Made by a program: the position numbers and the translations under genes. The notes beneath the pieces were generated by a model. That model was not told the origin of the DNA. It worked only from the letters and a program-made list of their open reading frames with translations, and did not search any database. A stretch of DNA of 64,000 bases from Deinococcus arboris. GTDB taxonomy: Bacteria; Deinococcota; Deinococci; Deinococcales; Deinococcaceae. The stretch covers positions 62,001 to 126,000 of the forward strand of contig NZ_WQLB01000002.1 in assembly GCF_009755355.1 (NCBI RefSeq). The letters are read 5' to 3'. This document shows, in pieces, positions 32,222 to 43,025 of the stretch (the stretch's first letter is position 1; each line of letters begins with the position of its first letter).

Positions 32222-32260
32222 TTGACTATTTCAGTCGGTTTAGTTCAGCATGCTTCAGTT
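32222..32260 (+). promoter_or_regulatory. Probable promoter/operator of the iron uptake operon
   Basis: TTGACT (32222-32227) with CAGCAT 18 nt later, 9 nt before the ATG at 32261. Three TTCAG direct repeats and the dyad-like TGACTATTTCAGTC overlap the -35. Fur- or DtxR-type control is plausible for this operon, but no clear box match was made. Confidence 0.4.
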
Positions 32261-33208
32261 ATGTTGAAATCCCTGACCACCCTGACCTTGCTGCTGCTGG
32301 GCACCGCCTCGGCCCAGAGCCTGACCCTCAAGCACGACGAGGGCAGCGCCACTGTCAAGAAGGACCCCAAGCGCGTCGTCGTCATGGACGAGGAAGCCCT
32401 GGGCTGGCTGGCCGCACTGGGTGTCAGTGACCGCGTGGTGGGCCTGGGCAGCACCTACTTCACGCCGGCCGACCTGAGCGCCGGCAAGCTGAAGCCTGAA
32501 GTCCTGAAGCAGGGCTTTTACGGCCGCGTCAAGCTGAATAGCCCCGCCTACATCGGCGACTGGATTACGCCCAACCTGGAAACCATCACGGCCCTGAAGC
32601 CCGACCTGATTGTCCGCATCACCTGGAAGGGCAACCAGAACTACGACAAGCTGACCAAGATTGCCCCCACGGTCGGCTACGCCGAAGACAGCCCCAGCTT
32701 CTGGCAAAAGGGCCTGCGCGACCTGGCCAAGGTGTTTGGCAAGCAGGTCGAGGCCGAGCGCGTCATCAAGCAGGTGGCCGACACCAACCGCGCCAACGCG
32801 CGCAAGCTGCTGGCGGCGGGCGTGTTCCGCAAGTATTCCAAGGTGGTTGTCGTGGCGCCCTTTGCGGGCGGCAGCAACTGGCTGTACACCGACGTGCGCC
32901 TGATCCCCGACCTGCGCACCCTGGGCTTCAAGGACGGCATCAAGGCCAAGGAAACGACGCTGGGCGTCGGCTCGGCCATCAGTGACGAGGCGCTGCTGGG
33001 GCTCGACAAGCAGACCCTGGTCGTGCTGTTTCCCCCCGGCGGCAAGTACAACGGCGCCGAGGCCTTCTTGAAGACCCCCGTGGGCCAGCGCCTGAAAGAC
33101 CAGAGCATCGTCTACGTCCCCGAGGACTTCAGCCCCTACAGCGGGCCCCTCATGAGCATTCATAACAGTAATGCCCTGACCAAGATGATTCTGGAGAAGG
33201 TGAAGTGA
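32261..33208 (+). CDS. Fe-siderophore/haem ABC transporter binding protein (1 of 3)
   Basis: This 315-residue periplasmic binding protein has a signal peptide ending near Ala-Gln-Ser (residues 18-20) and the class III fold with the conserved N-lobe segment [23 protein letters not shown] and [14 protein letters not shown]. There is no lipobox. It should deliver an iron chelate or haem to the FecCD-type permeases downstream. The ATG at 32261 is preferred over longer in-frame starts because it begins a typical signal peptide. Its stop codon overlaps the next start (GTGA). It is the first gene of a seven-gene operon. Confidence 0.88.
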   Translation: MLKSLTTLTLLLLGTASAQSLTLKHDEGSATVKKDPKRVVVMDEEALGWLAALGVSDRVVGLGSTYFTPADLSAGKLKPEVLKQGFYGRVKLNSPAYIGDWITPNLETITALKPDLIVRITWKGNQNYDKLTKIAPTVGYAEDSPSFWQKGLRDLAKVFGKQVEAERVIKQVADTNRANARKLLAAGVFRKYSKVVVVAPFAGGSNWLYTDVRLIPDLRTLGFKDGIKAKETTLGVGSAISDEALLGLDKQTLVVLFPPGGKYNGAEAFLKTPVGQRLKDQSIVYVPEDFSPYSGPLMSIHNSNALTKMILEKVK

Positions 33209-34128
33209 AGCGGCTGCTGGCTCTGCTGGCGCTGGCGGGCGGCGCCTCGGCCTCGGCGGCCTGCGCGGGGCGCGAGATCACGCACTCGCTGGGCACCTCC
33301 TGCGTGCCGGCCACCCCGGGGCGCGTCGTGGTGCTGGAATGGACCTACGCCGAGGACGTGCTGGCCCTGGGCGTGCAGCCGGTCGGGATGGCCGACATCG
33401 CCGGCTACCGTGAGTGGGTCAATATCCCCGTGGCGCTTGCGGCCTCGGTGCAGGACATTGGCACCCGGCAGCAGCCGAGCCTTGAGAAAATCCGCGCCTT
33501 GAAGCCCGACCTGATTCTGACGGCCAAGCTGCGCTCGGCCCAGAATTACGCGCAGCTGGCGGCCATCGCGCCCACCGTGGCCTTTGACCCCTACGCGGGC
33601 GCCTCGCAGTACGGCGAGATGCGCTCGACCTTTACCACCATCGGCACGCTGCTGAACCGCCAGAACACGGCCCGGCAGGTTCTGAGCAACCTCGACGCCC
33701 GCCTGGCGCGCGTGGGGCAGGACCTGAAGGCGGCGGGGCGCGCGCGCGAAACCTACGTGCTGGCCCAGGCCTACACGGGCCGGGGCGGCGCCGCCACCAT
33801 GCGCCTGTTTACCGGCAACAGCATGGTCAGCGAGGTCATGGAGAAAATCGGCCTGGTCAACGCCTGGAAGGCGCCGGCCCAGCCCTACGGCTTTTCAGAA
33901 GTCAGCCTGGAGCCGCTCTCGGCCCTGAACACTGCCAATTTCCTGTATGTCACCCAGAAAGAGGACAACGTGTTTGCGGCGCCCAGCCTCCGGCCGCTGT
34001 GGCAGGGGCTGCCCTTTGTCAAGTCGGGCCGCACCTACGCCCTGAATGAAAAGACCTGGACCTTCGGCGGGCCCCTGAGCGCCCTGACCCTGGCCGGCGA
34101 AATCAGCCGCGCCATGCTGGGCCGCTGA
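33205..34128 (+). CDS. Fe-siderophore/haem ABC transporter binding protein (2 of 3)
   Basis: The product has 307 residues, with a signal peptide (about 1-19) and the FecB-like pattern [35 protein letters not shown] and a C-terminal [18 protein letters not shown]. It shares the family of its neighbours but is well diverged from them. The GTG start overlaps the stop codon of the first binding protein, which implies coupled translation. The next gene starts 2 bp after its stop codon. Confidence 0.88.
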   Translation: MKRLLALLALAGGASASAACAGREITHSLGTSCVPATPGRVVVLEWTYAEDVLALGVQPVGMADIAGYREWVNIPVALAASVQDIGTRQQPSLEKIRALKPDLILTAKLRSAQNYAQLAAIAPTVAFDPYAGASQYGEMRSTFTTIGTLLNRQNTARQVLSNLDARLARVGQDLKAAGRARETYVLAQAYTGRGGAATMRLFTGNSMVSEVMEKIGLVNAWKAPAQPYGFSEVSLEPLSALNTANFLYVTQKEDNVFAAPSLRPLWQGLPFVKSGRTYALNEKTWTFGGPLSALTLAGEISRAMLGR

Positions 34129-34130
34129 CT

Positions 34131-35035
34131 ATGACGGCCGCCCCCCGCCTGCCGCTGTGCGCCGACGTGTCGCGCGAACTGAACGAAGACCCCATCGGCA
34201 CGGCCTCCCACTGGCAGGAAGTCACGGTGCTGGAACTGGACGTGCCGGTGTGGGCGCGCGTGCGCGACGTGGCGAACTGGACCCCCGAGCAAAGCGGCCT
34301 CTTCGAGCGGCTGCGCGGCAAGGTCGAGGGGTCGGGGGCGGGGTTTGGCCTGCTCATGAGTGCGCCGCGCATGCCGGGGCAGCCGTTGCGGGTGCGGCAC
34401 TACACGCTGGGGGCCGGCGGCTACCGCCGGCGCGACTACCTCAGCGAGCTGCCGCAGAGCGAGTGGGCGCGCGGCCTGACCGACACCCTGCTGGACCGTG
34501 AGAACCTGGGCGGCTGGCAGGAAGAGGAATCGCCCGCCGGCCCCGACCTGCACGTCTGCACCCACGGCACGGTGGACGCCGCCTGCGGGCGCTACGGCGT
34601 GCCGGTGTTTCAGCGGCTGGGCGAGGCAGGGGTGCGCGCCTGGCGCACCGGGCACTTTGGCGGGCACCGCTTTGCGGCCACAGCCGTGGAGCTGCCCACG
34701 GGCCTTATGTGGGCGCACCTGACCCCCGAGCTGGCTGTGCGGGTGGCCCAGCGTGAGGTGGCCCCGGCCGAGGCCGCGCGGCACCTGCGCGGCTTTGCGG
34801 GGCTGCCGCCGCTGGCCCAGGCCGTGGACCGCGAACTGCTGCTGCGCCACGGCTGGGCCTGGCTGAGCGCCGAGCGCCGCGCCCAGGTGGACGGCCAGCA
34901 CGTCACCCTGAGCTACACCTGGCAGGGCGTAAGCGGCGAGGTGCGCGCCGTGGTGGGCCACAGCCTCCTGAGCGTGCCGGGGTCCAGTCACAAGCCCGAT
35001 TACGGCGAGGTCAAGCAGTATCAGGTGGCGTGGGC

Positions 35036-35039
<4 letters not shown>
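34131..35039 (+). CDS. Sucrase/ferredoxin-like protein, possible siderophore-iron reductase
   Basis: This 302-residue protein has an uncharacterised N-terminal half. From about 140 it has a thioredoxin-like [2Fe-2S] ferredoxin region: LHVCTHGTVDAACGRYG, then HFGGHRFAATAVELPTG. The two cysteine positions and the Gly-His-His box match the Suc/Fer family, known from plant and bacterial proteins of unclear role. Its place inside an iron uptake operon suggests reductive iron release from a siderophore in the cytosol. Cluster binding has not been shown. Its stop overlaps the permease start (ATGA). Confidence 0.75.
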
Positions 35040-36049
<1,010 letters not shown>

Positions 36050-36064
36050 CCTCAGAGGTCTGTG

Positions 36065-36997
36065 ATGAACAAGTTCAGTCGTTTCTCGGTGCTGTCCGCG
36101 CTGGCCCTGGTGGCCTCGGCGGCGGCCGTAACCGTGCGCCATGAAGGCGGCACCCTGACCCTGCCTGCCCCCGCTAAACGGGTGGTGGCGCTGGAATACT
36201 CTTTCCTGGACACGCTGGTGGCCCTGGGTGTCAAGCCGGTGGGCGGCGCGCTGGGCAACCAGGGCGGTGACCGCGGCGCGCCCCCCTACCTGGCACCCTT
36301 CATGCAGGGCGTTCCCGCCACCGGCAGCCGCGCGCAGCCCAGCCTGGAAGCCATCGCGGCGGCCCGGCCTGACCTGATTCTGGCCGACGCCTTTGTTCAC
36401 AAGGCCACGCTGCCGCAGTTTGGGGGCCTGGCGCCCACCGCCGCCTTTCAGAGCCGCCGGGGGAGCACCGACGACCTCGGTGCCCAGACCCTCCTGATTG
36501 GGCAACTGGTGGGGCGCGAGGCGGCGGCCAAGCGTCTGCTGGCCGACCAGGCCAGCCTGATTGGCAAGGCCCGCGCCTTTGCCAAGAAGGGCGCGCCCGC
36601 CTTCGTAACGGCCGTAGTCACGCCGCAGTCCCTGACCGTTCACACCAACCAGAGTTTTGTGGGCAGCTTTCTGGAAGACCTGGGCCGCAAGAATCTGGTG
36701 CCGGTCAAGGGTGACCAGACCCAGTACGAGCTGTCCCTGGAGGGCCTGGTGGCCCTGAATCCCCAGACGCTGGTGCTGTTCACGGCCCCCGATGAAACCC
36801 CCATTACCGAAACCTGGAAAAAGAGTCCTTTGTGGCAGAAACTGCCGGCCGTGGCGCGCGGGCGCGTGTACGTGTTTAACCGCGACAACTGGACGCGCGG
36901 CCGGGGCCCGCTGGCCCTGAAACTGATGGTCGCCGAGGCCATCGAGAGCCGCCTGCTGCAAGACGCCGCGCCGGCTGGGCGTTTCCGCCTTCCGTGA
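36065..36997 (+). CDS. Fe-siderophore/haem ABC transporter binding protein (3 of 3)
   Basis: This 310-residue protein has a signal peptide (about 1-20), then TVRHEGGTLTLPAPAKRVVA, LEYSFLDTLVALGVKPVGG, and AARPDLILADAFVHK. It is a third class III binding protein in one operon. AGAGGT lies before the GTG-ATG pair at 36062-36067; the ATG is chosen. Having three binding proteins suggests several chelates feed one transporter. Confidence 0.87.
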   Translation: MNKFSRFSVLSALALVASAAAVTVRHEGGTLTLPAPAKRVVALEYSFLDTLVALGVKPVGGALGNQGGDRGAPPYLAPFMQGVPATGSRAQPSLEAIAAARPDLILADAFVHKATLPQFGGLAPTAAFQSRRGSTDDLGAQTLLIGQLVGREAAAKRLLADQASLIGKARAFAKKGAPAFVTAVVTPQSLTVHTNQSFVGSFLEDLGRKNLVPVKGDQTQYELSLEGLVALNPQTLVLFTAPDETPITETWKKSPLWQKLPAVARGRVYVFNRDNWTRGRGPLALKLMVAEAIESRLLQDAAPAGRFRLP

Positions 36998-37004
36998 GCC
37001 CGCT

Positions 37005-38021
37005 GTGACCACGGCCCCCCGCTTTACCACCGCCCGCGCCCTGGCCCTGAGTCTGGGCCTGGCGGCGCTGGCCCTGGTCCTGTCGGTGCTGGCGCTGGGG
37101 GTTGGCGCCGTGCAGACCCCGGCGGCCGACGTGGTGCAGGTACTGCTGGGCGGCGGCGACGACCTGACCCGGCAGCTGGTCATTGACCTGCGCGCGCCGC
37201 GCATCGTGGTGGCGCTGCTGGCCGGGGCCATGTTTGCGGCGTCCGGCGCCATGATGCAGGGCGTTATTCGGAACCCGCTGGCCTCACCGGACATCATCGG
37301 GGTGGGGGCGGGGGCGGGGCTGGCGGCCACCATCTTTCTGCTCGCCTGGCCCTCGGCGCCCCCAGGCGGCCTGCCCTGGGCGGCCCTGGTGGGCGCCTGG
37401 GCCGGCTTTGGCCTGGTGCTGGCGCTGGCCCGCGACTGGACTGGCCCGCAGTCCGGCAGCCTGCACCCGGTGCGCCTGGCGCTGGTGGGTGTGGCGGTGG
37501 CGGCGGCCCTGGGGGCGGCGCAGCAGTTGGTCATCGTCCGGGCCCCCGACGGGCTGGGGTCGGCCCTGACCTTTCTGACCGGCACGGTCTACGGCGCCGA
37601 CGCGGCCCGCGCGGCCCGGCTGCTGCCCTGGGCGCTGGTGTTGCTGCCGGTGAGCCTGCTGCTGGCCCGCACCCTGGATGTCCTGAACCTGGGTGAGGAC
37701 CTGGCGACCTCGCTGGGCACGCGCGTGAACGCCGCGCGGCTGCTGTGCCTGACGGTGGCGGTGGCGCTGGCCGGGGCCGCCGTGACGGGCGCCGGGATTC
37801 TGGGGTTCGTGGGCCTGCTGGCCCCACATGTGGCCCGGCTGCTGGTGGGCGCGCGCCATTCCCGGCTGCTGCCGGTGTCCATGCTGCTGGGCGCCGCCCT
37901 GGTGCTGGCCGCCGATACTCTGGGCCGCTCCCTGCTGCCCCCCATCGAGGTGCCTGCCGGGATTTTCACCACCCTGGTCGGGGCGCCGTATTTTCTGTAT
38001 CTGCTGAGAAAGGCGAGGTGA
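37005..38021 (+). CDS. FecCD-type iron-chelate permease (2 of 2)
   Basis: This 338-residue protein shows the same helix pattern and signatures as the first permease: RAPRIVVALLAGAMFAASGA, MMQGVIRNPLASPDIIGVGA, and LGEDLATSLGTRVNAAR. The pair probably forms a heterodimer, as in FhuB halves or FecC-FecD. The GTG start is 7 bp after the third binding protein. A 126-bp spacer separates it from the ATPase. Confidence 0.92.
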   Translation: MTTAPRFTTARALALSLGLAALALVLSVLALGVGAVQTPAADVVQVLLGGGDDLTRQLVIDLRAPRIVVALLAGAMFAASGAMMQGVIRNPLASPDIIGVGAGAGLAATIFLLAWPSAPPGGLPWAALVGAWAGFGLVLALARDWTGPQSGSLHPVRLALVGVAVAAALGAAQQLVIVRAPDGLGSALTFLTGTVYGADAARAARLLPWALVLLPVSLLLARTLDVLNLGEDLATSLGTRVNAARLLCLTVAVALAGAAVTGAGILGFVGLLAPHVARLLVGARHSRLLPVSMLLGAALVLAADTLGRSLLPPIEVPAGIFTTLVGAPYFLYLLRKAR

Positions 38022-38147
38022 GTGGTCAGTGGAACGCAGGGGACGAGTGGCGCCTCAGCCGGCCAGCAGCCGTCGGCAGACTCCTGCTCACCCCCCGGAG
38101 CACCCAGCCCACCCTTTCGTTCTTCACTCCCTGCCCCTAAGGACTCC

Positions 38148-38939
38148 ATGACCAACCCTCCTCTTTCGACCAGCGATCTGCGGCTCGGCTACGGCCAGAC
38201 CGTCATTGTGCCGGGCCTCAACCTCCGCCTTGGGGGTGGGCAGGTCACGTCCATCATTGGGCCCAACGGCTGCGGCAAAAGCACGCTGCTGCGCGCTCTG
38301 GCGCGGCTGTTGCCGGTGGGAGGCGGAAGTATCGAGCTGTACGGCCAGGCGCTGCACGCCCTGCCCAGCCGCGAGGTGGCCCGCCGCCTGGCCATTTTGC
38401 CGCAGGGGCCCACCGCGCCCGAGGGCCTGAGTGTCGAGGAACTGGTGTGGTTTGGCCGTCACCCGCATCAGGGCCGCTTTCCTGTTCGCCGCACCGAGGA
38501 CCGTGAAGCCGTGGACTGGGCGCTGGACCAGACGGGAATGCGCGTTTTTGCCGGCCGCTCTCTGGAAGCCCTGAGCGGCGGGCAGCGCCAGCGCGCCTGG
38601 ATTGCCATGAGCCTGGCCCAGCAGACGGACATTCTGCTGCTGGACGAACCGACCACCTACCTGGACCTGTCGCACCAGCTGGAGGTGCTGCACCTGGCCC
38701 AGCGCCTGAACGCCGAACAGGGCAAGACCGTGGTGATGGTCCTGCACGACCTCAATCAGGCCGCGCGCTACAGCCACGAAATCGTGGCCATGTCGGGCGG
38801 CGAGATTTATGCCCAGGGCGCCCCGGAAGACGTGCTGACCCACGAGCTGCTGCGCGACGTGTTTCATCTGCGCGGCCACATCATCCCCGACCCTGATACC
38901 GGCAAGCCGCACGTGATTCCCTACGCCCTGACGCGGTAG
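38148..38939 (+). CDS. Iron-chelate ABC transporter ATPase (FecE/FhuC type)
   Basis: This 263-residue ABC ATPase has Walker A IGPNGCGKSTLLRALARLLP, signature LSGGQRQRAWIAMSLAQQ, Walker B DILLLDEPTTYLDLSHQ and the switch histidine in VMVLHDLNQAARYS. It powers the two FecCD permeases. The ATG at 38148 with AAGGA 5 nt upstream is preferred over a longer GTG frame that runs through the spacer. It ends the operon; a strong terminator follows. Confidence 0.94.
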   Translation: MTNPPLSTSDLRLGYGQTVIVPGLNLRLGGGQVTSIIGPNGCGKSTLLRALARLLPVGGGSIELYGQALHALPSREVARRLAILPQGPTAPEGLSVEELVWFGRHPHQGRFPVRRTEDREAVDWALDQTGMRVFAGRSLEALSGGQRQRAWIAMSLAQQTDILLLDEPTTYLDLSHQLEVLHLAQRLNAEQGKTVVMVLHDLNQAARYSHEIVAMSGGEIYAQGAPEDVLTHELLRDVFHLRGHIIPDPDTGKPHVIPYALTR

Positions 38940-39067
38940 AGAAGGGTAGCTGGGTCAGGGCGAGGGCCTTGACCACAGGATAAGGAGATGACTCGTCAGC
39001 ACTCTCCCAGGGCCCCATTGCGAAGTCGTTTTCTATCAGCCTTCTGACGAAGTTTTGCTGTACTCAC

Positions 39068-39111
39068 CCCAGCGCCACCTTGGGACTAACCCTGAGGTGG
39101 CGCTGGGTTTT
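39068..39111 (+). terminator. Terminator of the iron uptake operon
   Basis: CCCAGCGCCACCT (39068-39080) pairs perfectly with AGGTGGCGCTGGG (39095-39107), followed by TTTTCC. It also lies next to the stop codon of the convergent minus-strand gene and may serve both. Confidence 0.85.
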
Positions 39112-39115
39112 CCTC

Positions 39116-40144
39116 TTAGCGTGTCTGGCCGGCTCCGGCTCTGGCCTGCTCAAGCACCCCAGGCAGCTGCGCCGTACAGGCCCAGGTGCGTGCCCAGCCT
39201 GGCCAGTCGTGGCCCAGCCGTAGGGCCGGCAGGAGGGCCGGGGGCACCTCCAACCCCCGCGCCCCGGCAATCGCCCCCGCCACGCAGGCCACGGTGTCGC
39301 TGTCGTCACCCAGCAAAACGGCCGGCTCAATGCACGCCCACCAGTCGGCGCGGCGGCCGTGGGCCAGCGCCGCTTCCAGGGTGTCCAGCACATACCCGCT
39401 TTGCGAGACCACGGCGCCCGCCCGCCCCGAGCGCACGCGGGCGCGCACTGCTGCGCGGGCTTCACGGTCAGCGGCGCGGAAAGCCGCGTGCGCCGCCTGG
39501 GTCTCCAGGCCCAGCACCCCGGCGTCCAGCAGGGCCGCGCGGGCGTCAAAGGTGTCCATGATGACCAGGGCGGCCTGGCTGGCGTCCTCATAGGCGGCGC
39601 CCTGGGCCAGGGCTGCCAGTAACGCCGTCAAGAACACCGAGGCGTGCACGCAGCGGGGGTCAGTGTGCGTCAGGGCCGTGACCACCGCCGATTCGGTGGC
39701 CAGGGCCGCGCCCTCAAAGCCCGCCAGCCACACCGCCGCCACGCGCATCAGGCCGCCGTTGCCCGCCGAGGCGTGGCCGCTGCTGCTCCAGGCCCGCGCG
39801 CCGCCGTCCAGCGTGCCGGCCCCCAGACTCAGCGCCTGCCGGGTCAGGCCGCCCACATCGGGCGGTCCAGTGGACAGCCATTCGCGCAGCGCCGCCAGTA
39901 CGCCCGCGTGGCCCTGGCCCCGGTGGTAGCCCAGCAGGGTCGCCACGACCATCTGGCTGTCGTCGGTGGCCTCGCCAGGGGCAAAAGCAAAGACGCTGCC
40001 CGGCTGGTAGCTGCGAAAGAGGGGGCCGTACTGCGCCGTAATCGCGGCGGGGGTCTTGAACTCGGTGGCGGCGCCCAGGGCGTCGGCCGCGCACAGGGAC
40101 AGCAGCGTGGTCAGGGGCCAGTCTGGGCGCGTCACGCTGGCCAT
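39116..40144 (-). CDS. ADP-ribosylglycohydrolase family protein
   Basis: This 342-residue protein is in the DraG/ARH family, which removes ADP-ribose from proteins or other acceptors. The N-terminal CAADALGAATEF, the metal-site GEATDDSQMV and the C-terminal LLGDDSDTVACVAGAIAGAR motifs, with metal-binding aspartates, are intact. ASAGNGGLMRVA matches the family's middle loop. No ADP-ribosyltransferase or macrodomain gene is adjacent, so the target is unknown. The ATG at 40144 is clear, and the gene is alone on its strand. Confidence 0.9.
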   Translation of the reverse strand: MASVTRPDWPLTTLLSLCAADALGAATEFKTPAAITAQYGPLFRSYQPGSVFAFAPGEATDDSQMVVATLLGYHRGQGHAGVLAALREWLSTGPPDVGGLTRQALSLGAGTLDGGARAWSSSGHASAGNGGLMRVAAVWLAGFEGAALATESAVVTALTHTDPRCVHASVFLTALLAALAQGAAYEDASQAALVIMDTFDARAALLDAGVLGLETQAAHAAFRAADREARAAVRARVRSGRAGAVVSQSGYVLDTLEAALAHGRRADWWACIEPAVLLGDDSDTVACVAGAIAGARGLEVPPALLPALRLGHDWPGWARTWACTAQLPGVLEQARAGAGQTR

Positions 40145-40245
40145 GCTGCCACAGCCTCCAGCCGGGCGCGCGGTAGCCCACCAGGCATGCCCCCGGTGGG
40201 CAGCCTCTGGCTTCCCCCAGACAGGGGCCTTACACTGAGGGACAT

Positions 40246-40767
40246 ATGGTGCGCGGTGACCTGGCAGTCTTTCCGTTTCTGTCCGTGATGCAGATGTTCC
40301 TGACCAGCGGCCGGGCGGGGCGCCTGAACGTGGACCACATTCGCGGCGGGCAGCTGTGGCTCGAACGCGGCGAGATTGTGCACGCCGAGGCCGGGCGGCT
40401 GCGCGGCGACAACGCCCTGCAGTTCATGGCCAGTCTGGACGGCGGCGCCTTTACCTTCGAGGTGGGACAGGTGCCGCCCACCCGCACCCTGAGCCTGCGC
40501 CGCGACAGCGCCCTGCGCCGCCTGATTGAAGACAGCGAAGGCTGGGCCGCGCTGTCACGCACCTTTCCCGACTGGAACCAGCGCCTGCGCCTGAGTGCCA
40601 AATGGAACGACGCCCAGCCCGTCACCCGCACCCAGTACCGCGTGCTGAACCTGGTGGGCGACAGCGCCAATATCCGCGCCTTGCTGGAGCGCTCACCCGA
40701 GTCGCCGCGCATGACCTTAGAAACCCTGCGGCCCTTTTTGCTGGCGGGGCTGGTGGAGCTGGGCTAG
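40246..40767 (+). CDS. DUF4388 (PatA-like) domain protein
   Basis: The product has 173 residues. Residues 5-80 match DUF4388: FPFLSVMQMFLTSGRAGRLN, GGQLWLERGEIVHAEAGRLR, and DNALQFMASLDGGAFTFEVG. Such domains occur in gliding/polarity and signalling proteins, often with receiver domains, but here it stands alone with a helical C-terminus. The ATG at 40246 follows TACACT by 9 nt. It is followed by an unrelated small gene after 79 bp. Confidence 0.82.
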   Translation: MVRGDLAVFPFLSVMQMFLTSGRAGRLNVDHIRGGQLWLERGEIVHAEAGRLRGDNALQFMASLDGGAFTFEVGQVPPTRTLSLRRDSALRRLIEDSEGWAALSRTFPDWNQRLRLSAKWNDAQPVTRTQYRVLNLVGDSANIRALLERSPESPRMTLETLRPFLLAGLVELG

Positions 40768-40846
40768 GCCGCCTGGCCAGCGTTTCTTATGACTTCTGCA
40801 CACAAGGCCGGCCCATTCAGGCATGATGGGCGGCAGCGGAGGACTC

Positions 40847-41575
40847 ATGAGCGCCATCACCCGGAACGACCGCAGCAGCCCCGAACCCCGTGAGGACTTT
40901 GGCCGGGAAGGCCAGGTGCGCCCAGCGGCGGCTGTGCAGACGCACCCCAGCTGGCGCGAGCAGGACCATTACGACTTGTGGGTCGAGTGGCAGCAGCGGG
41001 ACTCGGGGGGGCGCTGGCACCCACACCAGCCGGTCACGCACCGCACCTTCCGCACCCGTGAGGACACGCTGCTGCACGCCGAGCGCCTGATTAACCGGGG
41101 CGACTTTCCCATGCAGGGCGGCAGTTCGGCCGCGCCCGTGACGCTGCTGCGTAACCGCCGCGCCGCGCTGCTGACGGCCTTCCGCGAGGCCGAGGGCGAC
41201 GGCGTGACCCTGATTCGTGAGGCGCTGTTCCCGGTGGGCGAGTACGCCCTGAGCCTGCGCGTCACCTGTGACCGGGTGGCCGACCCGGTGCGCGCCGCCT
41301 TTGCCAGCGCTGCCAACCCCCTGCGCAGTCTGGCCGGGCAACCCGTGCGCCTGACCGCCCTGATTGAACATCCCTACGATGTCCTGGCCCGCGCCGAGGG
41401 TGTGCTGGAATTGGGTGAGCGCACCGCCCGCCTGGGCACCGACACCCAGACCTTTGCGGCGGGGGCGACCGTGCAGGGGGTGCCCTACCGCAGCGCCACC
41501 GTGACCGTGCCGCGCGGCCTGCTGAAAAAGCCGCTGCTGTACCGCTACGAGCTGGCCCCCAGCGAGGAGCGCTAG
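40847..41575 (+). CDS. Hypothetical protein
   Basis: The product has 242 residues, with no signal peptide or membrane segment. An acidic, disordered N-terminus (about 1-45) is followed by a mixed alpha/beta region with regularly spaced arginines and the segments LWVEWQQRDSGGRWHP and VGEYALSLRVTCDRVADPVR. No family is recognised. GGAGG lies 5 nt before the ATG, supporting this start. Its end overlaps the convergent gene at 41572 by 4 bp. Confidence 0.65.
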   Translation: MSAITRNDRSSPEPREDFGREGQVRPAAAVQTHPSWREQDHYDLWVEWQQRDSGGRWHPHQPVTHRTFRTREDTLLHAERLINRGDFPMQGGSSAAPVTLLRNRRAALLTAFREAEGDGVTLIREALFPVGEYALSLRVTCDRVADPVRAAFASAANPLRSLAGQPVRLTALIEHPYDVLARAEGVLELGERTARLGTDTQTFAAGATVQGVPYRSATVTVPRGLLKKPLLYRYELAPSEER

Positions 41576-42123
41576 GCCCGCAACTCGGTCAGGGCGCTCA
41601 GGGGCACCTCGCCCCGGTACAGCACATGCGGCACGTCCATCCACAGGATGAGGGGGTCGGCCAGCGGCAACTGCCGGAGCCGGGCCAGCGTTTCGGCGGG
41701 TGGCAGCGTGAACTGACCCAGCCCTTCTGGCGTGTAGGGCCATTCGTCGGCCGGGTCGGGGGGCGGCTTGATGCCGTCCGGCCAGGGCCGCACCAGCCGC
41801 ACGCAGGCCCGCGCTGGGTCCAGCGCTGAGGCCGGCAGCGACCAGAACCGCACGGGTGGCACGGCCCGTCCCATGCTCCTCACCGCGTCCAGCAGGGGGC
41901 CCGGATGCACGGGCGAGAAGAACAGCACGTCGTTCCACAGGCAGTTCAGGCGCTCCACCCGTTCGGTCAGCAGGGCCTCGCGCCCGGCGTACTTGGCCAC
42001 CTCGCGGGCGTAGACCTCGGGGTGAAGGTCACGCAGCCGGTTCAGGGGCCACAGGCGGTCGCCGCGCACGTCCCGCACCGCGCGGTGGTACAGGGTCAGG
42101 CCGGCCCAGTCATGTTCTGGCAT
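41572..42123 (-). CDS. Conserved hypothetical protein
   Basis: This 183-residue protein has a conserved-looking core: LTLYHRAVRDVRGDRLWPLN, REVAKYAGREALLTERVERL, then LNCLWNDVLFFSPVHPGPLL. Similar proteins of unknown function are, from memory, found in Bacillus and Deinococcus. No catalytic motif can be named. The gene is convergent with its neighbour and shares 4 bp with it. Confidence 0.68.
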   Translation of the reverse strand: MPEHDWAGLTLYHRAVRDVRGDRLWPLNRLRDLHPEVYAREVAKYAGREALLTERVERLNCLWNDVLFFSPVHPGPLLDAVRSMGRAVPPVRFWSLPASALDPARACVRLVRPWPDGIKPPPDPADEWPYTPEGLGQFTLPPAETLARLRQLPLADPLILWMDVPHVLYRGEVPLSALTELRA

Positions 42124-42175
42124 CTGATTAGGGTGCCGGCTGGGGGGCCTGGGCGCCTATGGGCCAGGAGGCGGA

Positions 42176-42205
42176 TTGAAAACGCCCCCGCGCGGCGCGT
42201 AGACT
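42176..42205 (+). promoter_or_regulatory. Promoter of the T-box leader
   Basis: TTGAAA (42176-42181), 18-nt spacer, TAGACT (42200-42205), both close to consensus. Transcription would start about 42212, opening the T-box leader. Confidence 0.75.
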
Positions 42206-42211
42206 CCCAGG

Positions 42212-42495
42212 CAGCAGTGACCGGGAAGAGTAACCGGGACAGCCACCACAGGAAGCCTGCCCCGCGACTGAGAGGGCCGGCGGAAACGGCACCCGGCGAA
42301 CGTCGCCCGCGAGCATGAGGGAAGAACGGCCCGCCAGCCTGCCGGCGGCCCACTAGACCCCTCCGGGTGCGCCCGGCACAGCGCGCGCAAAGTGCCCCCG
42401 CCGCCAGTGGGGGAAACGCGGTGGTACCACGGGACCTGTTTTCGTCTCGTCCGCATCCGGCCTACGCCGGCGGACGGGACGTTTTTTCGTTGTCT
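42212..42495 (+). promoter_or_regulatory. T-box riboswitch controlling the Nudix-valS operon
   Basis: The leader holds the characteristic T-box sequence GCGGTGGTACCACGGGAC (near 42418-42435) after GGGGGAAAC. It also has a stem I region with GGGAAGAGTAA, and an intrinsic terminator (CGTCCG at 42448-42453 with CGGACG at 42471-42476, plus an inner CCGGC/GCCGG), ending in TTTTTT (42482-42487). The T-box bulge reads TGGT, fitting a tRNA with A73 such as tRNA-Val. A GTC in GAACGTCGCC near 42300 is a possible specifier. Uncharged tRNA-Val would favour readthrough. Assignment to valine rests mainly on valS downstream. Confidence 0.88.
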
Positions 42496-42508
42496 GGAGG
42501 AAGCAGCT

Positions 42509-43025
42509 ATGACCACAGCACAGACCACCGGATATGAATTGCCGCTGCCAGAGGCGGCAGCGCTGGCCGAGCGGCGTGGCTGGCGCCAGCGGGTCCTGAC
42601 CTACGTCACCCGCGCGCCTCACGAACTGCTGGTCTTTGAGCATCCGCCCATGTACCCCGACGCAGGCATTCAGGTGCCGGCGGGCGGGGTGGACCCCGGC
42701 GAGACCCCGGCTGAGGCGGCGGTGCGCGAAGCTTGGGAAGAAACCGGGCTGAGGCTGTCGGGTCCCGTGCACCTGGCGTCTTTTCACTGGACGCGCGGCG
42801 AAACATCGCAGGTCTGGCACTACTTCTGGCTGGCCGCGCCGCTGGCCACCCCCGACGACTGGCCCCATGTCGTGACTGCCGGCGAGACCGACGCCGGCAT
42901 GACCTTCCACTGCCGCTTCGTGCCTCAGGCGTCCCACGGCCTGATTCCCGGCTTCGGGTACGAAGCCGCCCTGCCCCATCTGCTGATCCTGGCCGACCCG
43001 GAGCCCACCCCACAGGAGCCTTGCC

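Noticed and set aside
38022..38147. Extended N-terminus for the iron-transport ATPase from a GTG at 38022
   Set aside because: The added residues do not fit the family and a good ribosome-binding site precedes the ATG at 38148.
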